NCBI GenBank assembly: GCA_011523615.1
Contig: WTGJ01000027.1
Span: forward strand, 873,404 to 937,403
DNA length: 64,000 nucleotides
DNA from: Chloroflexota bacterium
GTDB taxonomy: Bacteria > Chloroflexota > Anaerolineae > Aggregatilineales > Phototrophicaceae
Direction: 5' to 3'
In this document: positions 9,041 through 16,988 of the stretch, one piece after another
How the letters are laid out: each line of letters opens with the position of its first letter
Numbering within the stretch: the first letter of the stretch is position 1
Notes under the pieces: model-generated
What the model saw: the letters and a program-made list of their open reading frames with translations, nothing else
The model's database searches: none
Told to the model about the DNA's origin: nothing
Position numbers and translations under genes: made by a program

Positions 9041-9127
9041 CGCAAGTCGACTCACTGTCTTAACGTTGATTCGCACTTCATTGTAGCGAAAAGTAGCGAA
9101 AACCTCAGCCACCGGGTCACATGCTGC

Positions 9128-9149
9128 CCTTCATACTGCCTTCATACTG
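9128..9149. repeat. adjacent 11-base direct repeats
   Basis: CCTTCATACTG occurs twice head-to-tail with no spacer. The pair sits between the divergent channel and helicase promoters and overlaps the likely -35 region of the helicase promoter. It could be an operator. Confidence 0.5.
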
Positions 9150-9168
9150 GATGCGGCTGGATTAGAAT
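9141..9168 (+). promoter_or_regulatory. probable leaderless promoter of the UvrD helicase gene
   Basis: TAGAAT at 9163-9168 is a good -10 box and TTCATA at 9141-9146 a weak -35 box. Only six bases separate the -10 box from the ATG, so transcription should start at or next to the start codon. No ribosome-binding site is visible. Confidence 0.5.
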
Positions 9169-9174
9169 GGTGGC

Positions 9175-11616
9175 ATGGCGATTCATCCACTCCTGGAAGG
9201 CTTGAATGCGGAACAACAGCGGGCCGTGACGGCAAGCCCGGGGCCCATCATCGTGGTCGCCGGGCCGGGCAGCGGGAAAACACGCGTATTGACCCATCGC
9301 ATCGCCTGGTACGTTCATGAAAGGGCGATCCCAGCCTCAAGAATCTTAGCCGTGACGTTCACCAACAAGGCGGCCAAAGAGATGCAGGAACGGGTGCGGA
9401 ATCTCCTGAGCAGTGCGACGCTGGAAGCAGAGGTGCGCACCTTCCACAGCCTCTGCGCTCGCATCCTTCGCCAGGAATTCGCGCATACCCAATTCAGCGC
9501 CAACTACCTCATCTACGATACGGTGGACCAAAGAGCGGCCATCAAACAGGCGATCACCGAAGCGAACATCACCCAGGAACAGTATTCACCTAATTTTTAT
9601 CTGAAAAGGATTTCGGCGGCGAAGAATCAGCTGCAGACTTCTCGCGAATTTTTCAGCAACGATTATTTCGGTGAGTTGGTTTCTCGGGTGTACCCTCACT
9701 ACGAACGATTGTTGGCTCGCAATGATGCGCGAGATTTTGACGATCTGTTGTTGCACACGGTGCACCTGTTCCAGCAAAACCCGACCATCCTGCAAAAATA
9801 CCGCCGCTTCTTCCCACACATCCTCATCGATGAATTCCAGGATACCAACTTCGCCCAGTACCGATTGGTTCAGCTGCTCGCCCCTGCCGAACCCAGCCTA
9901 TTCGTAGTCGGCGATCCCAATCAGGCGATCTATCGCTTCCGCGGTGCAGATTATCGCAACTTAATACGCCTTCGCGCCGACCATCCCAGTGCGCTGGAAA
10001 TCACCCTCTTTCGGAACTACCGCTCGCCCCAATTTGTGCTGGATCTCGCCAGTTCCCTCATCAACCACAACCCCCAAACCAGCCCTTTGCGCCTCCTCGG
10101 GGAACGGCCCAAAGCCAAGACGAAACCGCAAGCGGCCACCCTGGTACGTACCCTCACGGATGAAGAGGAAGCCAATTTTGTTGCGGAAAAGGTATTGGAT
10201 CACGTGCAAGGGGGAGGAAAGCTGCAGGATTGCGCCGTCATGTACCGCACCAATGCCCAATCGCGCGCCCTGGAAACGGCATTCACCCGGCAAGATATCC
10301 CCTATCAGCTGATCGGTGGCGTCTCCTTTTACCGCCGGCAGGAGGTGCGCGATATCCTCGCCTACTTGCGTTTCCTGGATAACCCGCGCGATACCGTCAG
10401 CCTGGAACGCATCATCAATATTCCCCGGCGCGGCATCGGTGAGAAAACCTTCCACGCCTTCCACCTTTGGACGGTGGAACATCGCCTGACATACGGTGCG
10501 GCGCTGGAACTGCTCAGCGAGTCCGAAGCCGAACCAACCGAAAGAGAACCTTCCCTACCAGAAAAAGAGAAGCTCCCCCCACATCCAAAAAATAAAATGC
10601 CGCCTCCTGATGCAGACCGAAATTCGATCTCTGAGGAAGGCAAATTGCCCGATCCGGATGCATACAATGTGCAACAATTCCTAGCGCAGAGTCTCTCCCC
10701 CGTCGGGAAGAAAAATCTGCTCCGCTTTGCGCATCAAGTGAATGAATGGCGCGCGCTTGTCAATTCCGCTTCTGTCGGCAACCTGTTCCGGGCCATCGTG
10801 GATGACATCCACTATTGGGATCATCTCGCAAAGATCAGCGATACCGAAGCACAACGCCAGGACCGAGAAGAAAACCTGGAAGAATTGGAGCGCTATCTCT
10901 TCGACCATCCCGACCTGGCGCTGTCGGAATTCCTCTTGGAGACCACGCTGGTTTCGGATGTCGATGAACTCGATGATCGCCGGGAATGCGCCACTTTGCA
11001 AACGCTGCATACCGCCAAAGGCCTCGAATATCCCGTCGTCTTCATCATCGGTCTGGTCGACGGCATCCTCCCCCATTCATTCAGCTTGCAGGAAAGAGAT
11101 GGCGTAGAGGAAGAACGGCGCCTTTTCTACGTGGGCATCACGCGCAGCATGAACCAACTGTACCTTTGCTACTTCGGCCTTCGCGGTGCTCATTTCGCTA
11201 CCCAGAGCCAATCCCCCTCACGATTTTTGGCAGAGTTGCCGGTCGAGTTCCTGATCAATGAAAAGGGTGAGCCGATCCAAAGCCTCGATGCAAAACACAG
11301 CACCGAGAGCAGCTCAGGAAAGAGTGCGCTTCCCGCTCCTACCCAGGGAAGGCATCAAAAGCGAAATGAAACATCCCACCAAAAAGGAAAAAAGAGGAAA
11401 TTCATCCATGAGGCAGCCCTAGCCACAAAGAAACCACCGTTGCCCGCCTTCTCCGCAGGAACGCGGGTACGTCACAAACGCTTCGGCAGCGGAATCATCA
11501 TTGCAATGGAGCAACTGGGGGAGCTGGATCTCGTGCTGACCATCGATTTCGATGACCGACAATTTGGCGAAAAGCGCTTGATCGCCTCTCGTGCCCAGTT
11601 ATCGCTGCTCCCTTGA
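9175..11616 (+). CDS. UvrD/PcrA-type ATP-dependent DNA helicase
   Basis: An 813-residue SF1A 3'-5' helicase acting in excision repair and replication restart. Walker A is AGPGSGKT at residues 29-36. Further motifs in order are DEFQDTNFAQY, GDPNQAIYRFRGAD, FRNYRSP, LHTAKGLEYPVVFIIGL and RRLFYVGITRSMNQLYL. The C-terminal 55 residues (GTRVRHKRFGSGII...) match the PcrA tail that contacts RNA polymerase. Two charged low-complexity stretches interrupt it, one at about residues 446-492 (Pro/Glu/Lys-rich) and one just before the tail. These make it longer than the roughly 720-residue norm. The start is the ATG six bases after a -10 box. Confidence 0.93.
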   Translation: MAIHPLLEGLNAEQQRAVTASPGPIIVVAGPGSGKTRVLTHRIAWYVHERAIPASRILAVTFTNKAAKEMQERVRNLLSSATLEAEVRTFHSLCARILRQEFAHTQFSANYLIYDTVDQRAAIKQAITEANITQEQYSPNFYLKRISAAKNQLQTSREFFSNDYFGELVSRVYPHYERLLARNDARDFDDLLLHTVHLFQQNPTILQKYRRFFPHILIDEFQDTNFAQYRLVQLLAPAEPSLFVVGDPNQAIYRFRGADYRNLIRLRADHPSALEITLFRNYRSPQFVLDLASSLINHNPQTSPLRLLGERPKAKTKPQAATLVRTLTDEEEANFVAEKVLDHVQGGGKLQDCAVMYRTNAQSRALETAFTRQDIPYQLIGGVSFYRRQEVRDILAYLRFLDNPRDTVSLERIINIPRRGIGEKTFHAFHLWTVEHRLTYGAALELLSESEAEPTEREPSLPEKEKLPPHPKNKMPPPDADRNSISEEGKLPDPDAYNVQQFLAQSLSPVGKKNLLRFAHQVNEWRALVNSASVGNLFRAIVDDIHYWDHLAKISDTEAQRQDREENLEELERYLFDHPDLALSEFLLETTLVSDVDELDDRRECATLQTLHTAKGLEYPVVFIIGLVDGILPHSFSLQERDGVEEERRLFYVGITRSMNQLYLCYFGLRGAHFATQSQSPSRFLAELPVEFLINEKGEPIQSLDAKHSTESSSGKSALPAPTQGRHQKRNETSHQKGKKRKFIHEAALATKKPPLPAFSAGTRVRHKRFGSGIIIAMEQLGELDLVLTIDFDDRQFGEKRLIASRAQLSLLP

Positions 11617-11624
11617 AATGTGAA

Positions 11625-12284
11625 ATGAATGTACATTCATTGCCTCCCTCTCCGTTTTCCTTGCTCCTCGCCAGCAAATCACCACGGCGCCGCGAATTGC
11701 TCACTGCCCTCGGCATCCCCTTTGACGTGCTTGCCGCACCCATCGAAGAAGAGCCCTTGCCCGCAGAAAACCCACAGACCGCCGCCCTTCGCATCTGTTT
11801 GGAAAAGCACAGGGCAGCGCGTGCATTGCAGCCGAAACACAGCCTGATCCTCACGGCCGATACGGTGGTTTCCTTATGTGCGGCTGGGTCTTGGCGGATA
11901 TTCGGCAAACCGGCAGACGAAGAGGAATTACGCTGCATGTTGCATTCCTTGGCGGGACGCGAACATCTCGTTTGCACCGCTTTCACGCTGTCTTCATTGA
12001 GGATGATGCGCTCTCAGGTCGTGGCATCGCGGGTCTGGTTACGTGATTTTACCGAAGCCGAGATTCAGGCGTATTGCGCGAGTGATGTGCCTTATGACAA
12101 AGCGGGCGGTTACGCCATTCAAGACATGGATTTGCAACCCGTGGCGAAGCTGGTCGGTAGTTACAGCAACGTGATGGGTTTGCCCTTGGAGGCCTTGACG
12201 TTCGCCTTGCGTGCCTTTGGCTTCACCATTCCCTTGTTGCAGGAATTGCAGCATAATCTGAGCCCGCTGATGGATGGAACTTGA
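11625..12284 (+). CDS. maf: Maf-family nucleotide pyrophosphatase
   Basis: A 219-residue Maf/HAM1-fold enzyme that hydrolyses nucleoside triphosphates (dTTP/UTP or modified bases) to monophosphates. The N-terminal LLASKSPRRRELL is the family signature. ILTADTVV holds the catalytic Asp. FGKPADEEELRCMLHSLAGREHLVCTAF and YDKAGGYAIQ complete the active site. The ATG at 11625 lies nine bases after the helicase stop. A TTG overlapping that stop could add four residues. It is co-directional with the helicase and the following GNAT gene. Confidence 0.9.
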   Translation: MNVHSLPPSPFSLLLASKSPRRRELLTALGIPFDVLAAPIEEEPLPAENPQTAALRICLEKHRAARALQPKHSLILTADTVVSLCAAGSWRIFGKPADEEELRCMLHSLAGREHLVCTAFTLSSLRMMRSQVVASRVWLRDFTEAEIQAYCASDVPYDKAGGYAIQDMDLQPVAKLVGSYSNVMGLPLEALTFALRAFGFTIPLLQELQHNLSPLMDGT

Positions 12285-13277
12285 ATGAGTAGCGCCATAC
12301 AAATCCGCAAATATCGCCAGAAAACGCAGGATCTGGCTGAGATGGTCCGCATCAAAAACGAGCGCTCCATCGCCATGGATGAGCCCCCTTCCAGTACAGA
12401 AGAGCGCTTGCTGCGCAGTTTCGAACAATACATCTTCGGTATGGAAATCGAGCGGGATGTGTTCCTGGCCTGGCGCGAAACTCAATGCCTCGGCTTTGGG
12501 TTTTGCATGATGAATGGCGCTTACAATACCGGCTACATCGACACCAACATTGCTCCCGCCGCGGTACTCTCTGAAGTGTTCCATCCCCTTTTCGCCACCG
12601 CAGAGCAACACATCCGACAAACTTTGGGGGGTGATCAACTGCCTCGCGAAAAACCATTTTTCATCGATACCTTCGCCCAGGCCCATCCCGTGGATGAGCA
12701 AAAAATCAGCTTGCTCAAAGATTTGGGATATTTCGAGGTGCGTCGCTTCTACGACATGCTCATCCGATTCGAGCCGCACATGAAACCGGCGACCTTCCCC
12801 GACGGCCTGGAATACCGCCCCTTTCAGCGGCAACACGAAGCGCACGCCTATCATATGGCCTACCTCGAATCCTTCCGAGACCACTGGGGGAACATCAGCA
12901 TCGACGACTTCGATCAGTTCGCCAAACATTTCGACAACCCGGATTTCAACGAATCTTTGTGGTTCGGCGCCTGGGACGGAGAGGAAATCGCCGGTGTGTT
13001 GTTCGGTGAAATCAGTCCGGGCCATCCCCAGCGGGGGTCCGTGGATCTGTTGGGTGTGCGGCGTCCCTGGAGAAGACGGGGTTTAGGGACCGCGCTCCTA
13101 CGACAGGCTTTTCATCTGTTTCAAAAACATGGCTTCACCGAAGCCGAGCTCAACGTGGATGCCGAAAGCCGCACGAATGCAGTCGCTCTTTACCAGCGCG
13201 CTGGCATGCACACCATCAAAGAAGAACTCGTGCTCAGAAAAATGATCTGGGGCCGGCCGGAAGATATCGTTGAATGA
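12285..13277 (+). CDS. double-GNAT acetyltransferase
   Basis: A 330-residue protein with two GNAT-like halves, similar in layout to MshD-type enzymes. The C-terminal half is clearly active-type: VDLLGVRRPWRRRGLGTALLRQAFH contains the acetyl-CoA loop, followed by AELNVDAESRTNAVALYQRAGM. The N-terminal half (residues 1-150) is diverged and lacks a clear acetyl-CoA loop. Its ATG follows the maf stop directly. The substrate is unknown. Confidence 0.8.
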   Translation: MSSAIQIRKYRQKTQDLAEMVRIKNERSIAMDEPPSSTEERLLRSFEQYIFGMEIERDVFLAWRETQCLGFGFCMMNGAYNTGYIDTNIAPAAVLSEVFHPLFATAEQHIRQTLGGDQLPREKPFFIDTFAQAHPVDEQKISLLKDLGYFEVRRFYDMLIRFEPHMKPATFPDGLEYRPFQRQHEAHAYHMAYLESFRDHWGNISIDDFDQFAKHFDNPDFNESLWFGAWDGEEIAGVLFGEISPGHPQRGSVDLLGVRRPWRRRGLGTALLRQAFHLFQKHGFTEAELNVDAESRTNAVALYQRAGMHTIKEELVLRKMIWGRPEDIVE

Positions 13278-13283
13278 AGCGCT

Positions 13284-14504
13284 CTACACTTCCATTTCTG
13301 CCATCGCCTCTTGCAACTGCTGAAAGGCCGATGTCTCCTGGTCCTGCAAGGCGAGCACCGCTTCACGCATCCCGAGCCGCCAGCTTCGTTCCTCGCTCTC
13401 CGAAAAAGCCAACGTTTCATCAGCCTCCACGCGGAGCGCTTCGAGCTGTGCATTGATTTTCTTTCGTTCCTCGGTCGAAGCCGAGCCACGTTCACGAAAC
13501 AGGCCTTCACGTTCATCCATCAACTGTCGTGCGCGGAAAAGAGGTGGCAGATCTGCCGAGAGCATCTCATCATACAACGCTTCCCAACGCCGCTCTGCCT
13601 GGCGGAATGCCGGCGCCACCGACCGCAAAGCATCCTGTTCCAGAATCGCCGCCGCTTCCACCAAGAAATCGGCATAACGACCCCGGGCGCCCTTACCCCC
13701 CGTGCCAAAATGATGGGTGTAGTGGTAAAAATTCGTGATCAAGGCAAACCTTTCACTGCCCTGAGTGAACTGCCGTTTCCAGCCAGTTTTGCTTCGCTCG
13801 TCTGCGAGGGCATCCGCCCAGCGAGTATATGCAGCCAGACCGTATTTGCCCCGCATGGGTTTCCTCGGTGGTTCACCCGTCGCGTGGTCCAGGCATTGCT
13901 GAATCCCGGCATGGATCGCCGCGGGCAATCGCTGCCACTGGATCTTACCCAGGGTCATGACTCGCTGGCGCTCCTTGCGGATCCGCTGGCGCGCTGCGTC
14001 CAATTGATGCGCGGGAATTTCTATCGGCACGTGCGCCCGATCGACGATGCTCGCTTCATCGGCGGCTTCATCGTAGCGGGTGACCAGGATGGGGATGACG
14101 AACCAGTTTTCCTCCCCCCACTGCGCGTCTCCATAACCCAGCGAGAAAGCATCCGCCCAAACCAGCGGCGCTTTCCCATTCGCCAGGGCTTGTGTCAAAT
14201 TGAGGCGCGCTTTTTCCACCGAATGGGTCCGCTGATTCTTGGCTTCGATCTGGAGCCGTTCCAAGGCATTCGTCAAGGGATCGAAACTCTGGACGGTGAG
14301 GAAATTGAATAGCGGCGGATAACCCTGATACTGAAAGATGAAATATCCGGCGACGATGCCACCGGCGATCCCGAGCAAAAGCGCTTCACTGGGTGCTTCT
14401 CCGTTGTGTGGCAGGCGTTCCCCTTGATGGGCCAGGACGTTGCGCAACGCAGCCAATTCCCAGTGATCCCCCCCGTATTCCGCGTAGTTCTTCAGTTCAA
14501 CCAT
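13284..14504 (-). CDS. BtrH_N/DUF4872-like protein
   Basis: A 406-residue protein. The N-terminal part (GGDHWELAALRNVLAHQG, then SEALLLGIAGGIVAGYF) matches the pattern of the BtrH N-terminal domain, named for butirosin acyltransfer. The following part resembles DUF4872. In many family members a Cys follows the His of this motif; here the residue is Trp (HWE). The C-terminal third (about 290-406) is a long charged helical region, probably coiled coil. The ATG at 14504 has a GGAGGG ribosome-binding site. No biosynthetic neighbours are present, so the substrate is unknown. Confidence 0.6.
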   Translation of the reverse strand: MVELKNYAEYGGDHWELAALRNVLAHQGERLPHNGEAPSEALLLGIAGGIVAGYFIFQYQGYPPLFNFLTVQSFDPLTNALERLQIEAKNQRTHSVEKARLNLTQALANGKAPLVWADAFSLGYGDAQWGEENWFVIPILVTRYDEAADEASIVDRAHVPIEIPAHQLDAARQRIRKERQRVMTLGKIQWQRLPAAIHAGIQQCLDHATGEPPRKPMRGKYGLAAYTRWADALADERSKTGWKRQFTQGSERFALITNFYHYTHHFGTGGKGARGRYADFLVEAAAILEQDALRSVAPAFRQAERRWEALYDEMLSADLPPLFRARQLMDEREGLFRERGSASTEERKKINAQLEALRVEADETLAFSESEERSWRLGMREAVLALQDQETSAFQQLQEAMAEMEV

Positions 14505-14601
14505 GGTCAGCAGACCCTCCAGTTCAGCTTGGCGATGTTAGCACAAGGACGCCCTCCGTTCACTTGACTTTGCTGCCTGTTTCGGGCATCATCTTCGTCG
14601 C

Positions 14602-14674
14602 GGGCCTATAGCTCAGCTGGGAGAGCGCTTCAATGGCATTGAAGAGGTCAAGGGTTCGAGTCCCTTTAGGTCCA
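14602..14674 (+). tRNA. tRNA-Ala (anticodon GGC)
   Basis: A full cloverleaf can be drawn. The acceptor stem GGGCCTA pairs with TAGGTCC with one G-U pair. The D arm is GCTC/GAGC and the T arm is AAGGG/CCCTT around TTCGAGT. The anticodon stem CTTCA/TGAAG holds loop ATGGCAT, giving anticodon GGC. The discriminator base is A and CCA is not encoded. Confidence 0.95.
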
Positions 14675-14712
14675 ACTTTGCGATCTCAACTTAACGCATT
14701 GCCCAACACGTT

Positions 14713-14740
14713 TTTACCATCCACAAACTTGGGTTATCAT
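14713..14740 (+). promoter_or_regulatory. possible promoter of the first dipeptidase gene
   Basis: TTTACC (14713-14718) and TATCAT (14735-14740) are spaced by 16 bases. The site lies about 40 bases before a GTG start that has a good GAGGAGAG ribosome-binding site. Confidence 0.3.
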
Positions 14741-14781
14741 CTGGTGTATCGATTTCACGCGGTTGGATTGAGGAGAGAAAC

Positions 14782-15846
14782 GTGAACGACTTTCCCATCG
14801 TCTTCGATGGGCACAATGATACGCTATTGCGCTACCTGAGGGATGATGACGGTTTCGACTTTTTCGCACGAAACGAACTGGGGCATCTGGATTTGCCGCG
14901 AGCCCGTGAAGGTGGCTTGGGCGGTGGTTTTTTCGCCGTTTTTGTGCCCGCCAACCTGAAACCCCGCGCCACCGTAAATGAACCGTTCACCAGAGGCAAT
15001 CCTCCCCCGCAGCGTAGAGGGGAACCGCTGAGCCTGGAATATTCCCAGCGCATGGCCTTTGCCATCTCCGCCCAACTGTTCCGCATGGAGCGACAATCGG
15101 CCGGTGCGTTGCGCATCGCCCGTTGCCTTCGTGATGTGGAGGAAGATCTGGCCAACGGCGTGTTTTCCGCGATTTTTCATTTGGAAGGGGCAGAACCTCT
15201 GGATCCAGAACTGCACGCGCTGGAAATCTACCATGCTGCCGGTTTGCGCTCGCTTGGGATCGTCTGGAGCCGCAGCAATTGCTTCGCCCATGGCGTTCCG
15301 ATTGGGATGCACCCTACACCGGATATCGGACCCGGTCTCACCGAAGAAGGCTTTGCCCTGGTGCGTGCCTGCAACGAGCTGGGCGTCCTGATCGATCTTT
15401 CCCACTTGAACGAAGCGGGTTTTTGGGATGTCGCCCGTGTCAGCCAGGCGCCGCTCGTCGCCACTCACTCCAATGTGCACGCCCTCTGCCCCAACGCCCG
15501 CAACCTGACCGATCGGCAATTGGACGCCATCGCCGCTTCGGATGGCATCGTAGGGCTCAATTTCGCGGTGAGTTTCCTGCATCCTGAAGGCAGTCACGAT
15601 ACCGCGGCGACTCACCTGGAAACCATGGTTCGCCACATCGACCATCTGGTGGAACGGATCGGGATCGATCGGGTCGCCTTGGGTTCAGATTATGACGGCA
15701 CCGATATACCCGATGTGCTGGGTGATGTCAGCGGCTTGCCGAAATTGATGGCGGCTTTAAGAGCCAGTGGCTATGGTGATGAAGAATTGAAGAAAATTGC
15801 GCATGAGAATTGGCTCCGTGTATTGCGCTTGACCTGGAAAAACTAA
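14782..15846 (+). CDS. membrane dipeptidase (M19 family), copy 1
   Basis: A 354-residue M19 (renal-dipeptidase-like) metallopeptidase that cleaves dipeptides, including those with a D-residue at P1'. The metal site is visible: HND in FDGHNDTLL (His11, Asp13), Glu in HLEGAEPL, DLSHLNEAGFWDV, ATHSNVHAL and LGSDYDGT. No signal peptide is seen, so the enzyme is probably cytoplasmic. It starts at GTG with a strong GAGGAGAG site. It is the first of three paralogues in this cluster, which share FWDV and NWLRVLR blocks. Confidence 0.9.
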   Translation: MNDFPIVFDGHNDTLLRYLRDDDGFDFFARNELGHLDLPRAREGGLGGGFFAVFVPANLKPRATVNEPFTRGNPPPQRRGEPLSLEYSQRMAFAISAQLFRMERQSAGALRIARCLRDVEEDLANGVFSAIFHLEGAEPLDPELHALEIYHAAGLRSLGIVWSRSNCFAHGVPIGMHPTPDIGPGLTEEGFALVRACNELGVLIDLSHLNEAGFWDVARVSQAPLVATHSNVHALCPNARNLTDRQLDAIAASDGIVGLNFAVSFLHPEGSHDTAATHLETMVRHIDHLVERIGIDRVALGSDYDGTDIPDVLGDVSGLPKLMAALRASGYGDEELKKIAHENWLRVLRLTWKN

Positions 15847-15863
15847 CCGTGAAAGGATCTCCT

Positions 15864-16934
15864 ATGAATGAAAGTCGATTCCGCATCTTTGATGGACACA
15901 ACGATTCCCTGCTGGACTTTTTTCCACCCTTTGGCGATGGTCAACCCGAAGAATTCTTCGTCGGCAACGACCGCTGGCAATTGGACTTACCCAAGGCACG
16001 CCGCGGCAACTTCGGCGGTGGCTATTTTGCCGTGTACATCCCCGGTGAAGACTTTGCCGAAATCGCCGAAGCCATCAAAAGAGGCGATAGTGACGCTCTG
16101 GCTGCGATCACTGTGCCCGTGCCCTATGCCGATGCTGCGTACCCGGCGCTGCAATTGATCGCCATCCTCTTTCGTTTGGAAGAAATCTCTGAAGGCCAAT
16201 TCAAGATCGTCCGCACGGCGGCGGAAATGGCCCAGTGTTTTGAAAACAACCAGCTCGCTGCCCTATTCCACTTCGAAGGTTGCGAAGCCATCGACCCGGA
16301 CTTGAACGCCCTGGAAGTCTTCTACCAGGCAGGGCTGCGTTCCGTGGGCATCGTCCACAGCCGAAACAACCATTTTGGCTATGGGGTGCCGATGGGTTTC
16401 GGTGAATCCCCCGACAACGGGCCCGGCCTCACCGATGCGGGCCTGCGGCTCGTCAAGCGTTGCAATGAGCTGGGAATTGCCATCGATGTATCGCACTTGA
16501 ACTACAAAGGCTTTTGGGATGTCGCCAATCATACCGATCATCCGCTGATCGCGACGCATTCCTGTGCGTACCAGCTTTGCAACTCACCGCGCAATTTGAT
16601 GGATGACCAATTGGATGCCGTCGCTCAGACCGGTGGGATCGTCGGTGCCAATTTCTTCATCGGCTTCCTCAATGAAGAAGGCAGCTGGGAAAAGCCTACA
16701 CCCATTTCCCGTTTGGTAGAACACATCGACTATATGGTCGAACGCATGGGCATCGACCATGTCGGTTTCGGCTCGGACTATGGCGTCATCCCCGCTCCCG
16801 TCGATATGCCGGATATCTCTACCTATCCGCTGCTCATGGCTGCGCTGCGTGAGCGTGGCTATGATGATGAAGCGCTCCACAAACTGGCACACGGAAACTG
16901 GCTGCGCGTCCTCCGGGCTACCTGGGGCGAATGA
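15864..16934 (+). CDS. membrane dipeptidase (M19 family), copy 2
   Basis: A 356-residue paralogue of the preceding enzyme, beginning 17 bases after its stop with a GAAAGGA ribosome-binding site. The metal-site blocks are FDGHNDSLLDF, HFEGCEAID, DVSHLNYKGFWDV, ATHSCAYQL and FGSDYGVI. The last block lacks the DGT/DGA following the Asp in the other copies, and the substrate-loop regions differ. This suggests a different dipeptide preference rather than redundancy. It ends with the shared NWLRVLRATW. Confidence 0.88.
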   Translation: MNESRFRIFDGHNDSLLDFFPPFGDGQPEEFFVGNDRWQLDLPKARRGNFGGGYFAVYIPGEDFAEIAEAIKRGDSDALAAITVPVPYADAAYPALQLIAILFRLEEISEGQFKIVRTAAEMAQCFENNQLAALFHFEGCEAIDPDLNALEVFYQAGLRSVGIVHSRNNHFGYGVPMGFGESPDNGPGLTDAGLRLVKRCNELGIAIDVSHLNYKGFWDVANHTDHPLIATHSCAYQLCNSPRNLMDDQLDAVAQTGGIVGANFFIGFLNEEGSWEKPTPISRLVEHIDYMVERMGIDHVGFGSDYGVIPAPVDMPDISTYPLLMAALRERGYDDEALHKLAHGNWLRVLRATWGE

Positions 16935-16988
16935 GCTTCTCACCGAGTTGAACGCCTGTGTGACGCCGTCATTCCTGCGGTCGACGCC

